Shown here: one piece after another, positions 10,068 through 20,336 of the stretch
Numbering within the stretch: position 1 is the stretch's first letter
Layout of the letters: each line of letters starts with the position of its first letter
Assembly (NCBI GenBank): GCA_958295665.1
Contig: OY282558.1
Coordinates: 139,418,577 to 139,482,576 of the forward strand
Source: Tipula vernalis
Taxonomy: Eukaryota > Arthropoda > Insecta > Diptera > Tipulidae
Reading direction: 5' to 3'
DNA length: 64,000 nucleotides
Position numbers and translations under genes: made by a program
The notes under the pieces: model-generated
Told to the model about the DNA's origin: nothing
What the model saw: the letters and a program-made list of their open reading frames with translations, nothing else
The model's database searches: none

Positions 10068-11463
10068 TTAAGCTGACTCTTTGTAGTTTAACGGGTCCGT
10101 CATCATTAGGCCGTCTTGCTTGGCCACTGCCTTTTCCCCGCTTGGTCGTCGCTGCATAGGAGATGGTGATCTTCCCTGTTTTCTTCTTATTTGCCAGCAG
10201 TCCCGAGAGATGTGACCGATTTTATCACATGCCCAACATCTGATTTTGCCGCTTCCGTCTCGATATCTTGGTGTTGACCGTTCTGTGTTTATGCTGGTGT
10301 CGATTTCCACTCGGCGTATTTTCATTGACGGTTTTGGTGATGGATTGTGCAGTTTCATTTGTCAACGCACAAGCGATGGTTTCCGCGAAGGTGGCCTTAG
10401 GTGACAACGTCTCCGCCTTGCGTGTCTCTGGATCTCGAATGCCGTCAATGAATGCGTCAATTTTTAACCTTTCGATATAATCGGCCGACGTGCTGGTATG
10501 TGCTAGATGTATACTAATCGCTCGATTGCCGATGAAAATTCCTGTAGCGATTCTCCTTCCTTTTGGTAGCGACTTTTAAGTTTCATGCGATAGATTCTCC
10601 GCTTGTGATCACTGCCGTACTTTCTATCCAGCGCCTTCATAATTTCGAGATAGCTGCTGCGCTCTTGTTCCGGAATGGTCTGTAAAGCCTCTGCTGCTTC
10701 ACCTTTGAGGGCCACTATTAATGCCGCGACACGATGTTCGTCGTTCCAATGATTTTGATTGGTTGCCGTTTCAAATTGAAATTTGAAAATGACGAAAGAT
10801 GTTGTTCCATCGAAGGTTGGTGGCTTTAACTTGATTGATTGGATGGTTTGAACTACTTGCATCGTTGTTCCACTTGCCTTGACATCATTTAGTTCTTTTT
10901 CGCGACGTTGAAATTTTTCTTCAACCTGCTGAACCTCCGTTTTGACAAGTTGAACTTCCATTTCTAATTTTTGGTCAACCTGTTGAATCTCCATTTGCAG
11001 CTTCTCCACTTCGCCGTGTATGTTAGTAGATAATTCGAGAAGTTTCTCGTCCATTCTCTTTTGACCATCTAAAATTTGGTCTTTAATTTCTTGGTTTGAC
11101 TGGTTTATAGTCTCCAACGTTTTTAATTTCTTGGTTTGACTGCACTGCTTGTTGCACCAACATCTGCTTCATAGCAGCCATTAACTGTGACAAATCGAAA
11201 CTTCCAGATGTTGGTTGTGTTTTTTCGGCTGACGGTTGTTTATCTCCTTCTTTCTGCTCTACGATTGCCGTATCCGTTACCTTCTCTCCAAAATCATGAT
11301 GCTCCGCGTCTAACCCTTCTTTCTCTCTCTTCTTTCGCTTGTAAAGCTGCTTTACGGTAGTAAAAGCTTTACCATCAGTGGCCAAACCCCGTTTCTCTTG
11401 TTCTCTTTTTAATTCTGGAACTTTTAATTCGTTGAGAATCATTTTCTTTATCTTTCTATTCAC
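10068..11463 (-). pseudogene. Gypsy A Gag with SAP-like N-terminus, coiled coil and CCHC knuckle
   Basis: The N-terminal frame (11463-11083) contains LKVPELKREQEKRGLATDGK, which resembles the SAP motif seen at the start of several insect gypsy Gags. The next frame (11117-10503) has a long heptad-like coiled coil (METINQ... to about residue 80) and the capsid segment with KPPTFDGTTSF, VAALIVALKGEAAEAL and KYGSDHKRRIYRMKLKSR. A zinc knuckle CWACDKIGHISRDC lies at about 10200-10240. The first frameshift coincides with a 20-bp direct repeat (11083-11102 and 11123-11142) spaced 40 bp apart, which is not a multiple of three. A second frameshift separates capsid from knuckle. Gag would form the particle shell and bind RNA. 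Confidence 0.85.
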
Positions 11464-11469
11464 AAACCC

Positions 11470-11484
11470 ACCGCTGTCACCAAT
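11470..11484 (-). promoter_or_regulatory. Primer-binding site candidate of gypsy A
   Basis: Just inside the 5' LTR the minus strand reads ATTGGTGACAGCGGTGGG. The TGG two bases after the LTR end can pair with the CCA end of a tRNA, as expected of a minus-strand primer site. Which tRNA is used cannot be decided by eye. Gag starts at 11463, only about 20 bases further. Confidence 0.55.
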
Positions 11485-11939
11485 TGTTACGTTTTTGTCT
11501 TGTCAATTAAGGTTCGTATCACAGAATTGTGAATAATACAAAATCAATTTAATATATCACCAACGGATTTATTTATTTCACAAAATTTATTACAACACAG
11601 TTTATCAATAAAAATTCACAAAATCACTTTGTATAAATTATTCTCAAATTTTACTGATTACTTTTACTTTTTATTTTACACTAAAACACTTTTTAAATCA
11701 CTTTTTAATTCCTTTTAATCTTTACACTATCGCTTACCAAATATTACTAATCCAATTCGACTTCGTTCGCCTTTTTATATACACAAACCAAACTTCTAGA
11801 AAGCTCATGACTTTTCCAGTTAGAATTGCTTAGAAACATTACGTAACAATTTTTATCATGGAAAATTCCATTTTAGTACAGTTAAACATTGAGCTATTCA
11901 TTTAACTTCTTCTATTACACACTAGGTGTCATCGTCACA
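11485..11939 (-). repeat. 5' LTR of gypsy A
   Basis: This 455-bp LTR starts TGTTACGTTTTTGTCTTGTC in plus orientation and ends ATCGTCACA. It is the direct partner of 6744-7204. It would hold the promoter and polyadenylation signals; an AATAAA-type signal is not obvious in a useful position. ATAT (11940-11943) follows it as target duplication. Confidence 0.85.
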
Positions 11940-11949
11940 ATATTTATAT

Positions 11950-12219
11950 TGTGACGGTGATACCTATATTATAATAGAACAAGTTAAATTAATAGCTCAA
12001 TGTTTTACTGTACTAAAATTGAATTTTTCATGATAAAATTGTTCTAAATGTTTCTACACTATTCTTACTGGAAAAGTCATGAACTTGTGAAGATTAAAAA
12101 GGAATTAAAAAGTGATTTAAAAGTGTTTTGAATAAATTCGTTGCTGATAAATTAAATTGATTTTGTTTTATTCACAATCCAGTGATACGAATCTTAATTG
12201 ACATGGCAAAAACGTGACA
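11950..12219 (+). repeat. Solo LTR of gypsy family A, shortened, plus orientation
   Basis: It starts TGTGACGGTGATACC and ends AAAAACGTGACA, with ATAT immediately before (11946-11949) and after (12220-12223), a clean 4-bp target duplication. Compared with the 468-bp copy at 6272-6739 it lacks a central portion of about 200 bp, after the CTGGAAAAGTCATGAAC segment and around the AAGTGTTTTGAATAAATTCG segment. It is an independent solo LTR only ten bases from the end of gypsy A. Confidence 0.85.
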
Positions 12220-12223
12220 ATAT

Positions 12224-13110
12224 GGAAATCGTGGACTTGCCTATTGAATAATTGAAAGACAAATTTGAATTAACTGCAAATTATAAGACTTGTGCAATCT
12301 TCAAATTTCTAATAGTAGTTCCTTGCAATACAGTTATAATTTTAAAAAAAAAATGATGATCAATTATCTGCATTGTTTTGATGTATATGGCATACATCAA
12401 AATAAGTAGTGCGATTTGTTTGTTGATATTAATCTTCGTACAGTCCTTTCTTAATGCTGTTTAATGTTGAGTTTATCAGCTGCTAGTTAATGAAATTCTT
12501 TCAAACAATTTTCCTAAAAATTATACATTTTAAGTTTAAACACATAAAACAATTTGTTTAACTACTAACCGGTACTGTACAAGTTTTACAAGCTGAATAT
12601 TATAGTGTTACATACTCAAAATGTATACTGCTTACCAGTACGTTTCGGAACATCAACATCGCACGGTGTACACGTTGTGCTTAGTGTTGCAAGGCCATAT
12701 TTAATGAACCGCACAACGCTAAATTTCCGTGTATTCGAACAATGATAGTAAGTCGATGAAACTTTTCCTTCATGTAAGCTACATAGTTTCATTATATTTG
12801 GTAATAAATTAGTCATTAATATATGAGATGTCTATTATAGGCGTAGAATTTATGCTAATTAAATAAATAACTCATTTTATAAATTTAATAATTTTAATGT
12901 AAAATAATTTCTTTCTAATCAATTAATTTGATTTAATTACTTTTTGGTAAAACAGTTTAAATTTAACCGACATAAGCGCCTCCCTTTTAGTACGTTTTTT
13001 AATATTGCGTATTTATTACCTTATTTAATGTGTTTAATTTCAAACATTTATTTATTTGTTTATTTTATTACTTTACAATATAATATTTACAATATAAAAA
13101 TAATAATATC
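12224..13110. other. AT-rich stretch, nothing recognised
   Basis: Only short frames are present, the longest 66 codons on the minus strand (12616-12816), without a familiar motif. A and T runs dominate toward 13000-13100, just before the GC-richer array at 13111. Confidence 0.5.
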
Positions 13111-13120
13111 GAATTCGGAA

Positions 13121-13375
13121 TAGGGTCGAAAGACCGAATGTCCGAAAGGCCGAATGTCGAAAGGCCGAATGTGTCGAAAGGTCGAATGTGTCGTAAGGCC
13201 GAACCGGTCGGAAATTCGAATGTCAAATTGGCAAAAGGCTCGAAAGGCCGAATATCGAAAGGCTGAATATTGAAACGCCGATTATGTCAAAAGGCCGAAT
13301 GTCGAAAGGTCGAATGTGTCGATGAACCGATTGTGTCGAAAGGCCGATTTTGTCAAAAGGGCGAAAGTGTCGAAG
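13121..13375 (+). repeat. Minisatellite array, TCGAAAGGCCGAATG-type units
   Basis: About twelve degenerate copies of a unit of 14-20 bases occur here (GTCGAAAGGCCGAATGT and variants such as GTGTCGAAAGGTCGAATG). The array is rich in CpG in AT-rich surroundings. The same unit appears in inverted orientation at 16275-16416. Confidence 0.85.
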
Positions 13376-13639
13376 ATAATTGGAACTCTACAATATTTAC
13401 TTACGAATGATTTTATACTGGTAATTCGAGCAAAAAATAAAAATCACAACTAAAATGAATATATTTCGTCTATTTAATACTTGTACGCTAATTAGCCAAT
13501 ATGGCGTAGTTAATTATTGGCATATAAAGTTTGTTCCTTTGCTTTGAAAATAAATCTCAAAATTCCTAACTACACACTAACAATAACACAGAATAAAATC
13601 GATAAAAATGGTTGGGTGGGCTATCTTACTTAATAATAC

Positions 13640-14640
13640 CCAAAAAAAAATCCAGAAACAAAAAAATTCAGAAACACAACAATCGAAGTGCGGCCCAAGT
13701 TAAAATTAAAATTTAAAAAATTTGAGCTTTTCCTAAAGTTCTTAATATTTATGTTAATGGAAATTGGTTCGTCAACCTTTCAGACACAGATCAAAGGAAT
13801 TGTATAGCTCATATCGCTTCTACTGATCGTTCTACCACAAATGGGATCACTATATTTGACTGAGAAAAAATCCAGTAATATTTATATCCAGAATAATTGG
13901 GAAGTTAAAATCCAGAAAAAATGTTTTGTTTAAAATAAATGAAAAAAATTCAATTTTATAGGCATTTTTAGACTTTTGTCTATCAGTAGAAGCAATATAA
14001 GCGACACAATTCCTTTGATCTACTATGTCTGGAAGGTTGACGAACCATTAAATCCGCAATTCGCTTCAATACATTCATCGATACTATGTATACTAACCCA
14101 ACGAATTAAGCCAACCACAAAATAACTTGGAACATTGGTGGTAGAAGTATCAGTAGAAGCGATATTAGCGATACAATTCCCTTGATCTGTATATGAAAGG
14201 TTGACGAAGCAATTTTCATTCCCATAAATATTAAGAACTTTACGGAAAAACTCAAATTTTATATAGACCTTTATAAATTTTAATTTCAACTTGGGCTGCA
14301 CTTTGACATTTATGTTTCTGAGTTTTAGTTTCTTGGATTTTTGTTTTTCTGAATTTTTTGTCTCCGGATTTTTTTCATTTTGGACTTTTTTCGGGATTTT
14401 CAATTTCTGTACTACTTTTTTCTAGATAAGGTAGCCAACTCGCCGTAAATGTTTCAAGTGATGATAAACGTCTAAAAATGCCTATAAAATTGAATTTTTT
14501 TCTTTATTGCTTTTCTGGCAATTTCTAGATTTTTTTTTTGGATTTTTACTTGCAAATTATTCTGGATTTTAAAATTTCTGAATTTTTTGTTTCATGCAAA
14601 TGCAGTGATCCCAAATTATAGTTTGTTAAAAATTTCAAAT
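13640..14640. repeat. Nested inverted repeats with a recurring 65-bp module
   Basis: The stretch 13640-13860 is matched in inverted orientation by 14110-14370, and 13860-13980 by about 14440-14600 (TCCAGAAAA-rich arms). A module of about 65 bp that begins GGTTCGTCAACCTT and ends GCTTCTACTGAT occurs three times: 13766-13829 (plus), 13982-14046 (minus) and 14149-14210 (minus). A more diverged relative lies at about 17230-17340. In the module's own direction each copy can be read as FVNL-x-D...NC-x-A-x-IASTD. The longest frame is 126 codons (14023-14403 minus). I do not recognise a protein family. Confidence 0.6.
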
Positions 14641-14699
14641 TAAAGGTATTACACTTCGTGATTACAAACCAACCAATATGTACAAATTTATTTCCAGTG

Positions 14700-14930
14700 G
14701 GAGAAACATTTTATATTTTATTAAGTGAAGGAAAATTCTGATTAGTGAATCAAAGTGAAGAGAATTAAGTGAAGAATAATTTTCTTAAATAAAGGATGAT
14801 TCTATTAAGTGAAGGAGAATTCTGTTAAGTAAAGGAAAATTTAATTTAGTTAAGTCAAGGAAGATTATATGAAATCAAGGAAAATTCTATTAAGTGAATG
14901 AATTTTAGTAAAATCAGTAAAGGCATATCC
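14700..14930 (+). repeat. Degenerate minisatellite, TTAAGTGAAGGAAAATTCT units
   Basis: About eight imperfect copies of a 20-27 base unit (TTAAGTGAAGGAAAATTCTG and variants with AAGTAAAGG or AAGTCAAGG) follow one another. No reading frame runs through it. Confidence 0.75.
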
Positions 14931-15069
14931 AAGTTCCACCTTAATTGGTCAAGCTCCAGAACTTCATAAAAAAAAAATCATTTTAGAATCCCATAAACAT
15001 TTCCAACGTATAAATCGAATTTAATTATACTTGGTTAAAAAACAGCCAAGTCTTAAAATATACGGTTAT

Positions 15070-15253
15070 GTCCTTATGCCATACTGAAATATTCCGTTGG
15101 GTACCATGCATCGCATTTAAATATGCCGTAGTGTAACATGCCATGTAGTGTACCATATGGCGAACTGAAACATGTCGTAGTGTGCTATATGGCATAATTA
15201 AATGTGTTGTAGTGTACCATATGCCGGTGAACCATGTAGGTAGGTATATATAA
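15070..15253 (+). repeat. Minisatellite, left half (ATGCCGTAGTGTACCAT units)
   Basis: Imperfect units of roughly 30-35 bases (TGAAACATGTCGTAGTGTGCTATATGGC-like, described by the core GTAGTGTACCATATG) recur about five times. The array resumes at 15896 after the hAT-like insertion, so the two halves were one array. Confidence 0.75.
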
Positions 15254-15261
15254 GTAGTGTA

Positions 15262-15895
15262 CAAGGGCGGATACAAAAGGAGGGGGGGTAGAGGAGGTAA
15301 TTACCCCCCCCCCCCCCAATGAAACAAAAACCTCTAAAAAACACACCTGAAACGACAACATATTAATTGACAAAACGATGAATAACTAATTTAAAATTAT
15401 TAAAATAATTGAATTCTATGTAAGTACATATCAGTAATCGATAATATTTCTTTCATTAAGACCAACGTAAATAATTCAACTATGTACATATAACCTATCT
15501 AAGTGTAATATATATGCACTTGTTAAGTTCAGCGAGGTTAAAACTCGATATTTTACAAAAATAGTGCTAAAAAAATGCATTAAATAATGTACTAATGAAA
15601 AAAAATCTTGATTACATTTACCTAACTGGTTTTGAAAATAAAATGTAAACAAAAAATTTAGTATTTACGCATTTCTCATATCCTAATTATAAGCAGCAAA
15701 CTACTAACACTAAAGAAGAAAGAGTCATATAAGTCATTGCACCTACACTAATGCAATATTTGACTAAAAATGTGTTGCTTTTAGATTAATAACCTGTTCC
15801 TAAAAGATATTTCTGTTTATCCATATAATAATTACACATTAGTTACAAATAACACCTCCCCCCCCCCCCAAACTTAACAGCTGAATCCGCCCATG
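15262..15895. mobile_element. Non-autonomous hAT-type element (634 bp)
   Basis: The left end reads CAAGGGCGGATACA and the right end, inverted, CATGGGCGGATTCAG: short terminal inverted repeats of the form CA.GGGCGGAT.CA. The 8-bp duplication GTAGTGTA flanks it exactly (15254-15261 and 15896-15903), the target length typical of hAT transposons. G/C homopolymers (G at about 15281-15288, C at 15305-15318 and 15859-15870) lie just inside both ends. The interior is AT-rich without a transposase frame, so movement would depend on an enzyme from elsewhere. It inserted into the minisatellite. Confidence 0.85.
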
Positions 15896-15990
15896 GTAGT
15901 GTACGATATGTTGTATTGAAATTTGCCTTACCGAAATACATCATACTAAAGCATGCCGTACTTTCATATTCCGTAATGAAATATGCCGTA
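15896..15990 (+). repeat. Minisatellite, right half (ATGCCGTA units)
   Basis: This continues the 15070-15253 array with units such as CATGCCGTACTTTCATATTC and AATATGCCGTAACGA. It begins with the second copy of the hAT target duplication. Confidence 0.7.
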
Positions 15991-16274
15991 ACGACAGGGC
16001 CCATCTCAAAGAACGATCTGATCATTTTCCCGCCATGTAGTATATACCAAAAACAATTCTCTTTTATTTTTAAATAAAACAAGAATGTGTTATAAATTAT
16101 AGTGGCCAAATTATAAGGTAATACAAGATTTTTCCTACAATTGTTCCATAATTCCTATTAAAGAATATTTAATAATTTAATCACATAATTCAAAAACAGT
16201 TTGAACGAAATTTTCTTATTAGTTATCTTGTAAAATATTTAAATATTGGTTTAAATATTGATTTCAATAAATTT

Positions 16275-16426
16275 CCACATGTTCGGCCATTCGAAACATT
16301 CGGACTTTCAACATTCGGCTTTTCGACCCATTCGGCCTTTAGACATTCGGCCTTTCGATCCATTAGGGTTTTCGACACATTCGGTCCTTCGACGTTCTGG
16401 CTTTCGAAATTCGGACTTCCGAATTC
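16275..16426 (-). repeat. Inverted copy of the TCGAAAGGCCGAATG array
   Basis: In plus orientation the units read CATTCGGCCTTTCGAC, the reverse complement of the units at 13121-13375. About eight degenerate copies are present. It ends TTCCGAATTC, mirroring the GAATTCGGAA start of the left array. Confidence 0.8.
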
Positions 16427-18360
16427 ACCATCAGGCCGAAAATTCACTTATTGAGAAACTATATTAAGACCTCCCCTTATAATATTTCTATTAAACAGCA
16501 CAATTTTCTCGCAATCTAACTTTCTGAATCTGTATATCTAACAGCGTTACCAGACTGAGGTTTAATAAATCCGATTTAGCTAAACTGGTTCAGGTACTCA
16601 ATGAAACAAAACGCGATTAGCAAAAATTAGAGTTGACACACTACGGCTAAACTGGAAAAATTAACTAAATCCGATTTATTAAATCGCAGTGTGTCAATTC
16701 TATAACACTGCTATAATTGTCTGTGCTATAATATCCCAAATAAAATTAAGCATAGTTAAAGGTTTTTGTAAGATAGGATTTTCGTAAACGAGTCGTGGTC
16801 CGATCACGGGTTGGGTATAATGCCTCGACAAACGTCATATCGAAATCACAATACCGAAATCGAAAACTCGAATTTCAAAATCGCGAATTATCTTGAATCT
16901 CTTGTAAAATTGTTTGCGGCCTTAAAAGTTTATTTGTTAAACCAAATAATGTTAAAAATTTTTATAATCCTATTTACGTAATTTTATGCAAAATCGTAAC
17001 TGTTTACGTTTAAATATCTCCCGAAAAAAAAGCAAAAAAAAATCCGAAAAACGAAAATCCAGGAAGACAATTGTCCATTGGAAATATAGAGAAAGTACTA
17101 CCTATCGGGATACAATAAAACTGTAGCTACCCTAAATAGCATCAGCGCCCGCAGAACGACTAAAATATGGCATAGCGGAAATTTTTTCGATTTTTTCTTA
17201 AGAGTTTGTAACATTTATGATCCTGAAAATCGGTTCCTCAATCTTGCAGACACGTTTCTTTTCTACAGATGTGTATACCACAAATATTCCAAGTTGTGTC
17301 TTGGTTGGTTTGATTCATTGGATTTTTTTTTAAATTGGTAAATGCTTCGTCAACCATGCAAATTATTTACATAAAACAAAATATTTTTCTGGATTTTTTT
17401 TCTGGATTTTTTTTCTGGATATTTTTCGGGTAAATTTAGTGAACATTTTCTACTTAAAATTTAAAAAAATAATTTTAATTTGAATTGTTTGTTTCGAGAA
17501 AAAAAAAATTCGAGAAATTTTTCAGCGATATTCTAAAATTTGATATTGTAAAACTGAAACAAAAATTTTATTCGATGTTTTGTTTATTTGATATTTTGGT
17601 TTTGCGACGTTTCAGCACTATCCGTGGGATCACTGGGCTGACATGGAAGTAAGTAATGAACGTGTGTGGTCGGTCTATTATGCAGTAACCAATTTCCTAT
17701 GATCTTTCGAAAAATTCTATTTGAAATTTCAGATGACAGCTTGCCAAATTTGGCTTCAAACTATACCAATAGTTAGCGTACGATACAACAAATGGAAAAT
17801 TTCATTATTCTAAATCAACGTTTAAATTTTGTACATACAATTCATAAGTGAGTTACAAATCTTTCAAATTGATTTGAAAAAATCTAAAAAAAATCTTTGC
17901 AAAATTCTAAATTTTGTACAGAAAAATTCTAATTTTTAAATGGTTTAGGTATTTTCAGCGTTTTCTTATGCAGGAGGATAAATTAAAATTTAGTTTTTAA
18001 ATAAGTAAAATTCGACAAAATAATTTTCAAAGTAAAATTTCAACCAAAGGCCAAATTACCCAAATTCATTAATTTCTAATTTCATTCGTTGTGTTGCAGC
18101 CGAATTATACAAACGTGCAAACAGTAATGCTTTAACCTTGGTAAGTCATCTCGTTATCTGTTCCACTCCACTCATAATATGTCCAGTTAAAATATTTAGT
18201 TTCGAAATTCTTAGAACTTCATCTAATGTTTAATAGTTTCTTATACAAGATAAAACTCGTCATGTTTTATAAGATTGACATTCCCACATTCATTATTGTT
18301 TCAGTTCTTTATTCGCTCACACATTTGTTCTCAATTTCCGGTATATGAATCGATCAAAAT
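16427..18360. other. AT-rich stretch with TE-like repeats and two candidate microexons
   Basis: No long frame is present. 16550-16700 holds inverted pieces (AATCCGATTTAGCTAAACTGG and a partner CCAGTTTAGCCGTAGTGTG). 16830-16890 is TCGAAAT/CGAAAAC low complexity. 17230-17340 is a diverged copy of the 65-bp module found at 13766-14210. 17385-17425 has three tandem TTTTTCTGGATTTTT units. Two short segments bounded by good splice consensus lie at 17617-17649 and 18101-18142; they are treated under findings. Confidence 0.5.
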
Positions 18361-18959
18361 TCACAACTACCGACACAATTTCTTACTAAAATCAACTAGT
18401 TTCGCAGTTATCAAAATATAACGGATCTAAAAATCAGACAACTTTATAAAATAATCCTCAATCCAAGCTGAGGTACGTGCGCCGAGAGATGATTGGTCAT
18501 GGGAACAGTCAGGTTGCTGGGAAGGAAATACTGATACCAGGTGATCTCCGGTTTAAATTAATCTTGCCAAGACTTATAGTCCATCATCGTGGTCTTTCTC
18601 TGTCATTATTATTTGATTTAACGTTTCGGTAAATACCAGGCTTGTGGCCCAATAATGTCAGCTTGCTCTATTGCAAGATTTCAAAGTAAATCTTTCAGTT
18701 GTTTGTTCAGGTGTTCAGCATACCTCTGGTTATAATTCGTCTTCATTTCAAGGCAGCTAAACTACCTGGCAGGTACCATTGAATATCGTTCACTATTGTT
18801 TGGAGTGGTGAAAAATGCATTTGCTTGTTGATGGAAACTTTTGTTGCATTGACAGCCGCTTGTGTGATAATGGCTGTGTACTTGAGCAAAAGAGGTCTCT
18901 GCCGAATAATGACCAAATATTGTTCACCATAATCTGGTTTTCTTACTATTTGCGTCCGT

Positions 18960-19552
18960 CTCTCGCCAGCTTTTTCTTACCGTTGCGCCGGTAGGTTTAG
19001 ATTTCATTACACTTCAGGTGTTGATTTGGATCGTCCATGGAGCATGGTGCTTACATTTACACCCATTTGTACCTCATAATTGACGCCACCGGTATCGGAT
19101 GGTCTAGTAGTTTTTCCCCAGGCATCTCTGAAAAATCTTTCGACTTTCACCAGTATCCATCTTTCTGACATATCGAGTTCTAGAAACATTTTGCAATCAG
19201 TAATAAAGTAGCCAAATTTCCATATTTGTTGAATTTTGGCTGTTGTTGTTCTGAACCTAGCTTGTCAGCATTCGTAAGATATATTCTGGTCTCCCTCTTA
19301 AGGCATTGATGATTTGGGGAAGCGTTTCAGATAACTCTAATTTGCTTCTTACTGCAGCAATTGCATTTCCTTTCAGATAACATTGAAGTATCACCAAATG
19401 TTCTTCATTCATAAACCCGCATCGATGCGTTGAACGCGTGTACATTTATACAATTTCTCGGTTAGTATTAGAGGGAACCACGAATCGGAGTTCCAATTGA
19501 TGCTATCGGTACCAAACCGATGGGTAGGGTTTGAAATCTGTGATTTCGGGGT
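18960..19552 (-). pseudogene. BEL/Pao Gag, DUF1759-like part
   Basis: On the minus strand the protein enters at NWNSDSWFPLILTEKLYKC, continues after a frame change with CGFMNEEHLVILQCYLKGNA and AAVRSKLELSETLPQIINAL, then GRPEYILRMLTS (19445-19257). This is the order of the DUF1759 capsid-like domain of BEL/Pao elements: SGxxxxWxxF, CGFxxEENLxxLQxxLKGxA, LFGRPE. Further down, RWILVKVERFFRDAWGK (about 19150) continues it. Stops and frameshifts are frequent, so this is a relic. Below about 18960 only unclear BEL-like scraps remain. It is the downstream part of a gag split by the insertion at 19553-20336. Confidence 0.75.
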
Positions 19553-20336
19553 TATTATTATTATTATTATTATTGGAGGGCCATGTGGACGATAAGCCAC
19601 CTCGCACTGCGACCTAAAAGATCTATTGTGCTGGACCCTGCTTAGTTATCCGTCCAGTCAATATTCAGGTTCTTAATGAATTTGGATAATACTGCCGGCC
19701 GGTACGTGATACATACTATCTGGGCTTATTGCTGTCCCTCCTAGATGTTTACTACAGCATGTAGTTTCGCTAGAAAGACGGTAGCCTTGGAACCCAAGAA
19801 CTTCGAGAGGGCTGTCCCACTCCCGTATATTCCTACCCCTGCCCCGTATTCCGTTTGATTTTACTCTTACGAGTTGCTGGGAATTGCAAATCGTCTGTAG
19901 GTCACCCAGAGCTTACTATAGGAAGGCTAAATAAAATTGGAGGGTGCCTGGTACCCAGAGTCCGCCTACTTTGAACTGATTAACCTATCAGCCATTCATC
20001 CATCGGCATAAGCTGTTCCACCTTAGATTAGGGTTTTTTGTCCAGGTTTTCTTCTTTAGCGCCATACTTTAGCCTGTGCCAAATGGCCAAAACTGTCCCA
20101 AATGGCCTTAGTTACTAGTGGTTGCCACGAGGAGGCAGCACGTATACTTTCGAACTGTGAAAAGGTTACCCCTTATACAATTGTACCCATCACGCAACTG
20201 CCTAATACATTGCCCATAACAGCTCACGTGATGCACACCCTACTGGAAGGTTATGGAGCTGGTAGATTAATCTACTCAACTTTGGAACACCCCCCTTTCC
20301 CCCCCCCCCCCCCCAAATAGACACCAAACCACCTGG
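19553..20336 (-). mobile_element. Non-LTR retrotransposon 3' end inserted in BEL gag
   Basis: The insert is flanked by TTTCGGGGT on both sides (19544-19552 and 20337-20345), a 9-bp target duplication. On the minus strand it ends in an (AAT)n tail (19553-19578), a tail form used by I-like and related LINEs. Its body is GC-richer than its surroundings and starts near a run of 17 G (plus-strand C at about 20298-20314). No intact frame is present, so it is a 5'-truncated 3' UTR or the end of ORF2. Reading the flanks without the insert gives a continuous BEL gag frame across the target site, which supports the boundaries. Confidence 0.8.

Larger units (their letters stand above)
6744..11939 (-). 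mobile_element. Ty3/gypsy retrotransposon A, internally deleted
   Basis: The element is bounded by two direct LTRs, 6744-7204 (3' LTR) and 11485-11939 (5' LTR), with the 4-bp duplication ATAT on both sides (6740-6743 and 11940-11943). On the minus strand the order is LTR, primer site, gag, protease, RT, RNase H, integrase, purine tract, LTR, the Ty3/gypsy order. It is only about 5.2 kb long because RT and integrase both carry deletions. The LTRs differ from each other by many substitutions and small indels, so the insertion is not recent. It cannot be active by itself. Confidence 0.9.
13111..16426. mobile_element. Possible foldback-like element with inverted minisatellite ends
   Basis: Both ends start with GAATTCGGAA when read inward (13111-13120 plus; 16417-16426 minus). 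Each continues into an array of the same unit, roughly TCGAAAGGCCGAATGTG, in inverted orientation (13121-13375 and about 16275-16416). Long terminal inverted repeats built from short tandem units are the hallmark of Drosophila foldback elements. The interior holds inverted copies, further minisatellites and an inserted hAT element, but no transposase. No target duplication could be recognised at the ends, so the two arrays might be independent. The element as a unit is an inference. Confidence 0.4.

Noticed and set aside
13121..13375. CRISPR-like array
   Set aside because: The units are contiguous, degenerate and lack unique spacers; the surroundings are eukaryotic transposable elements.
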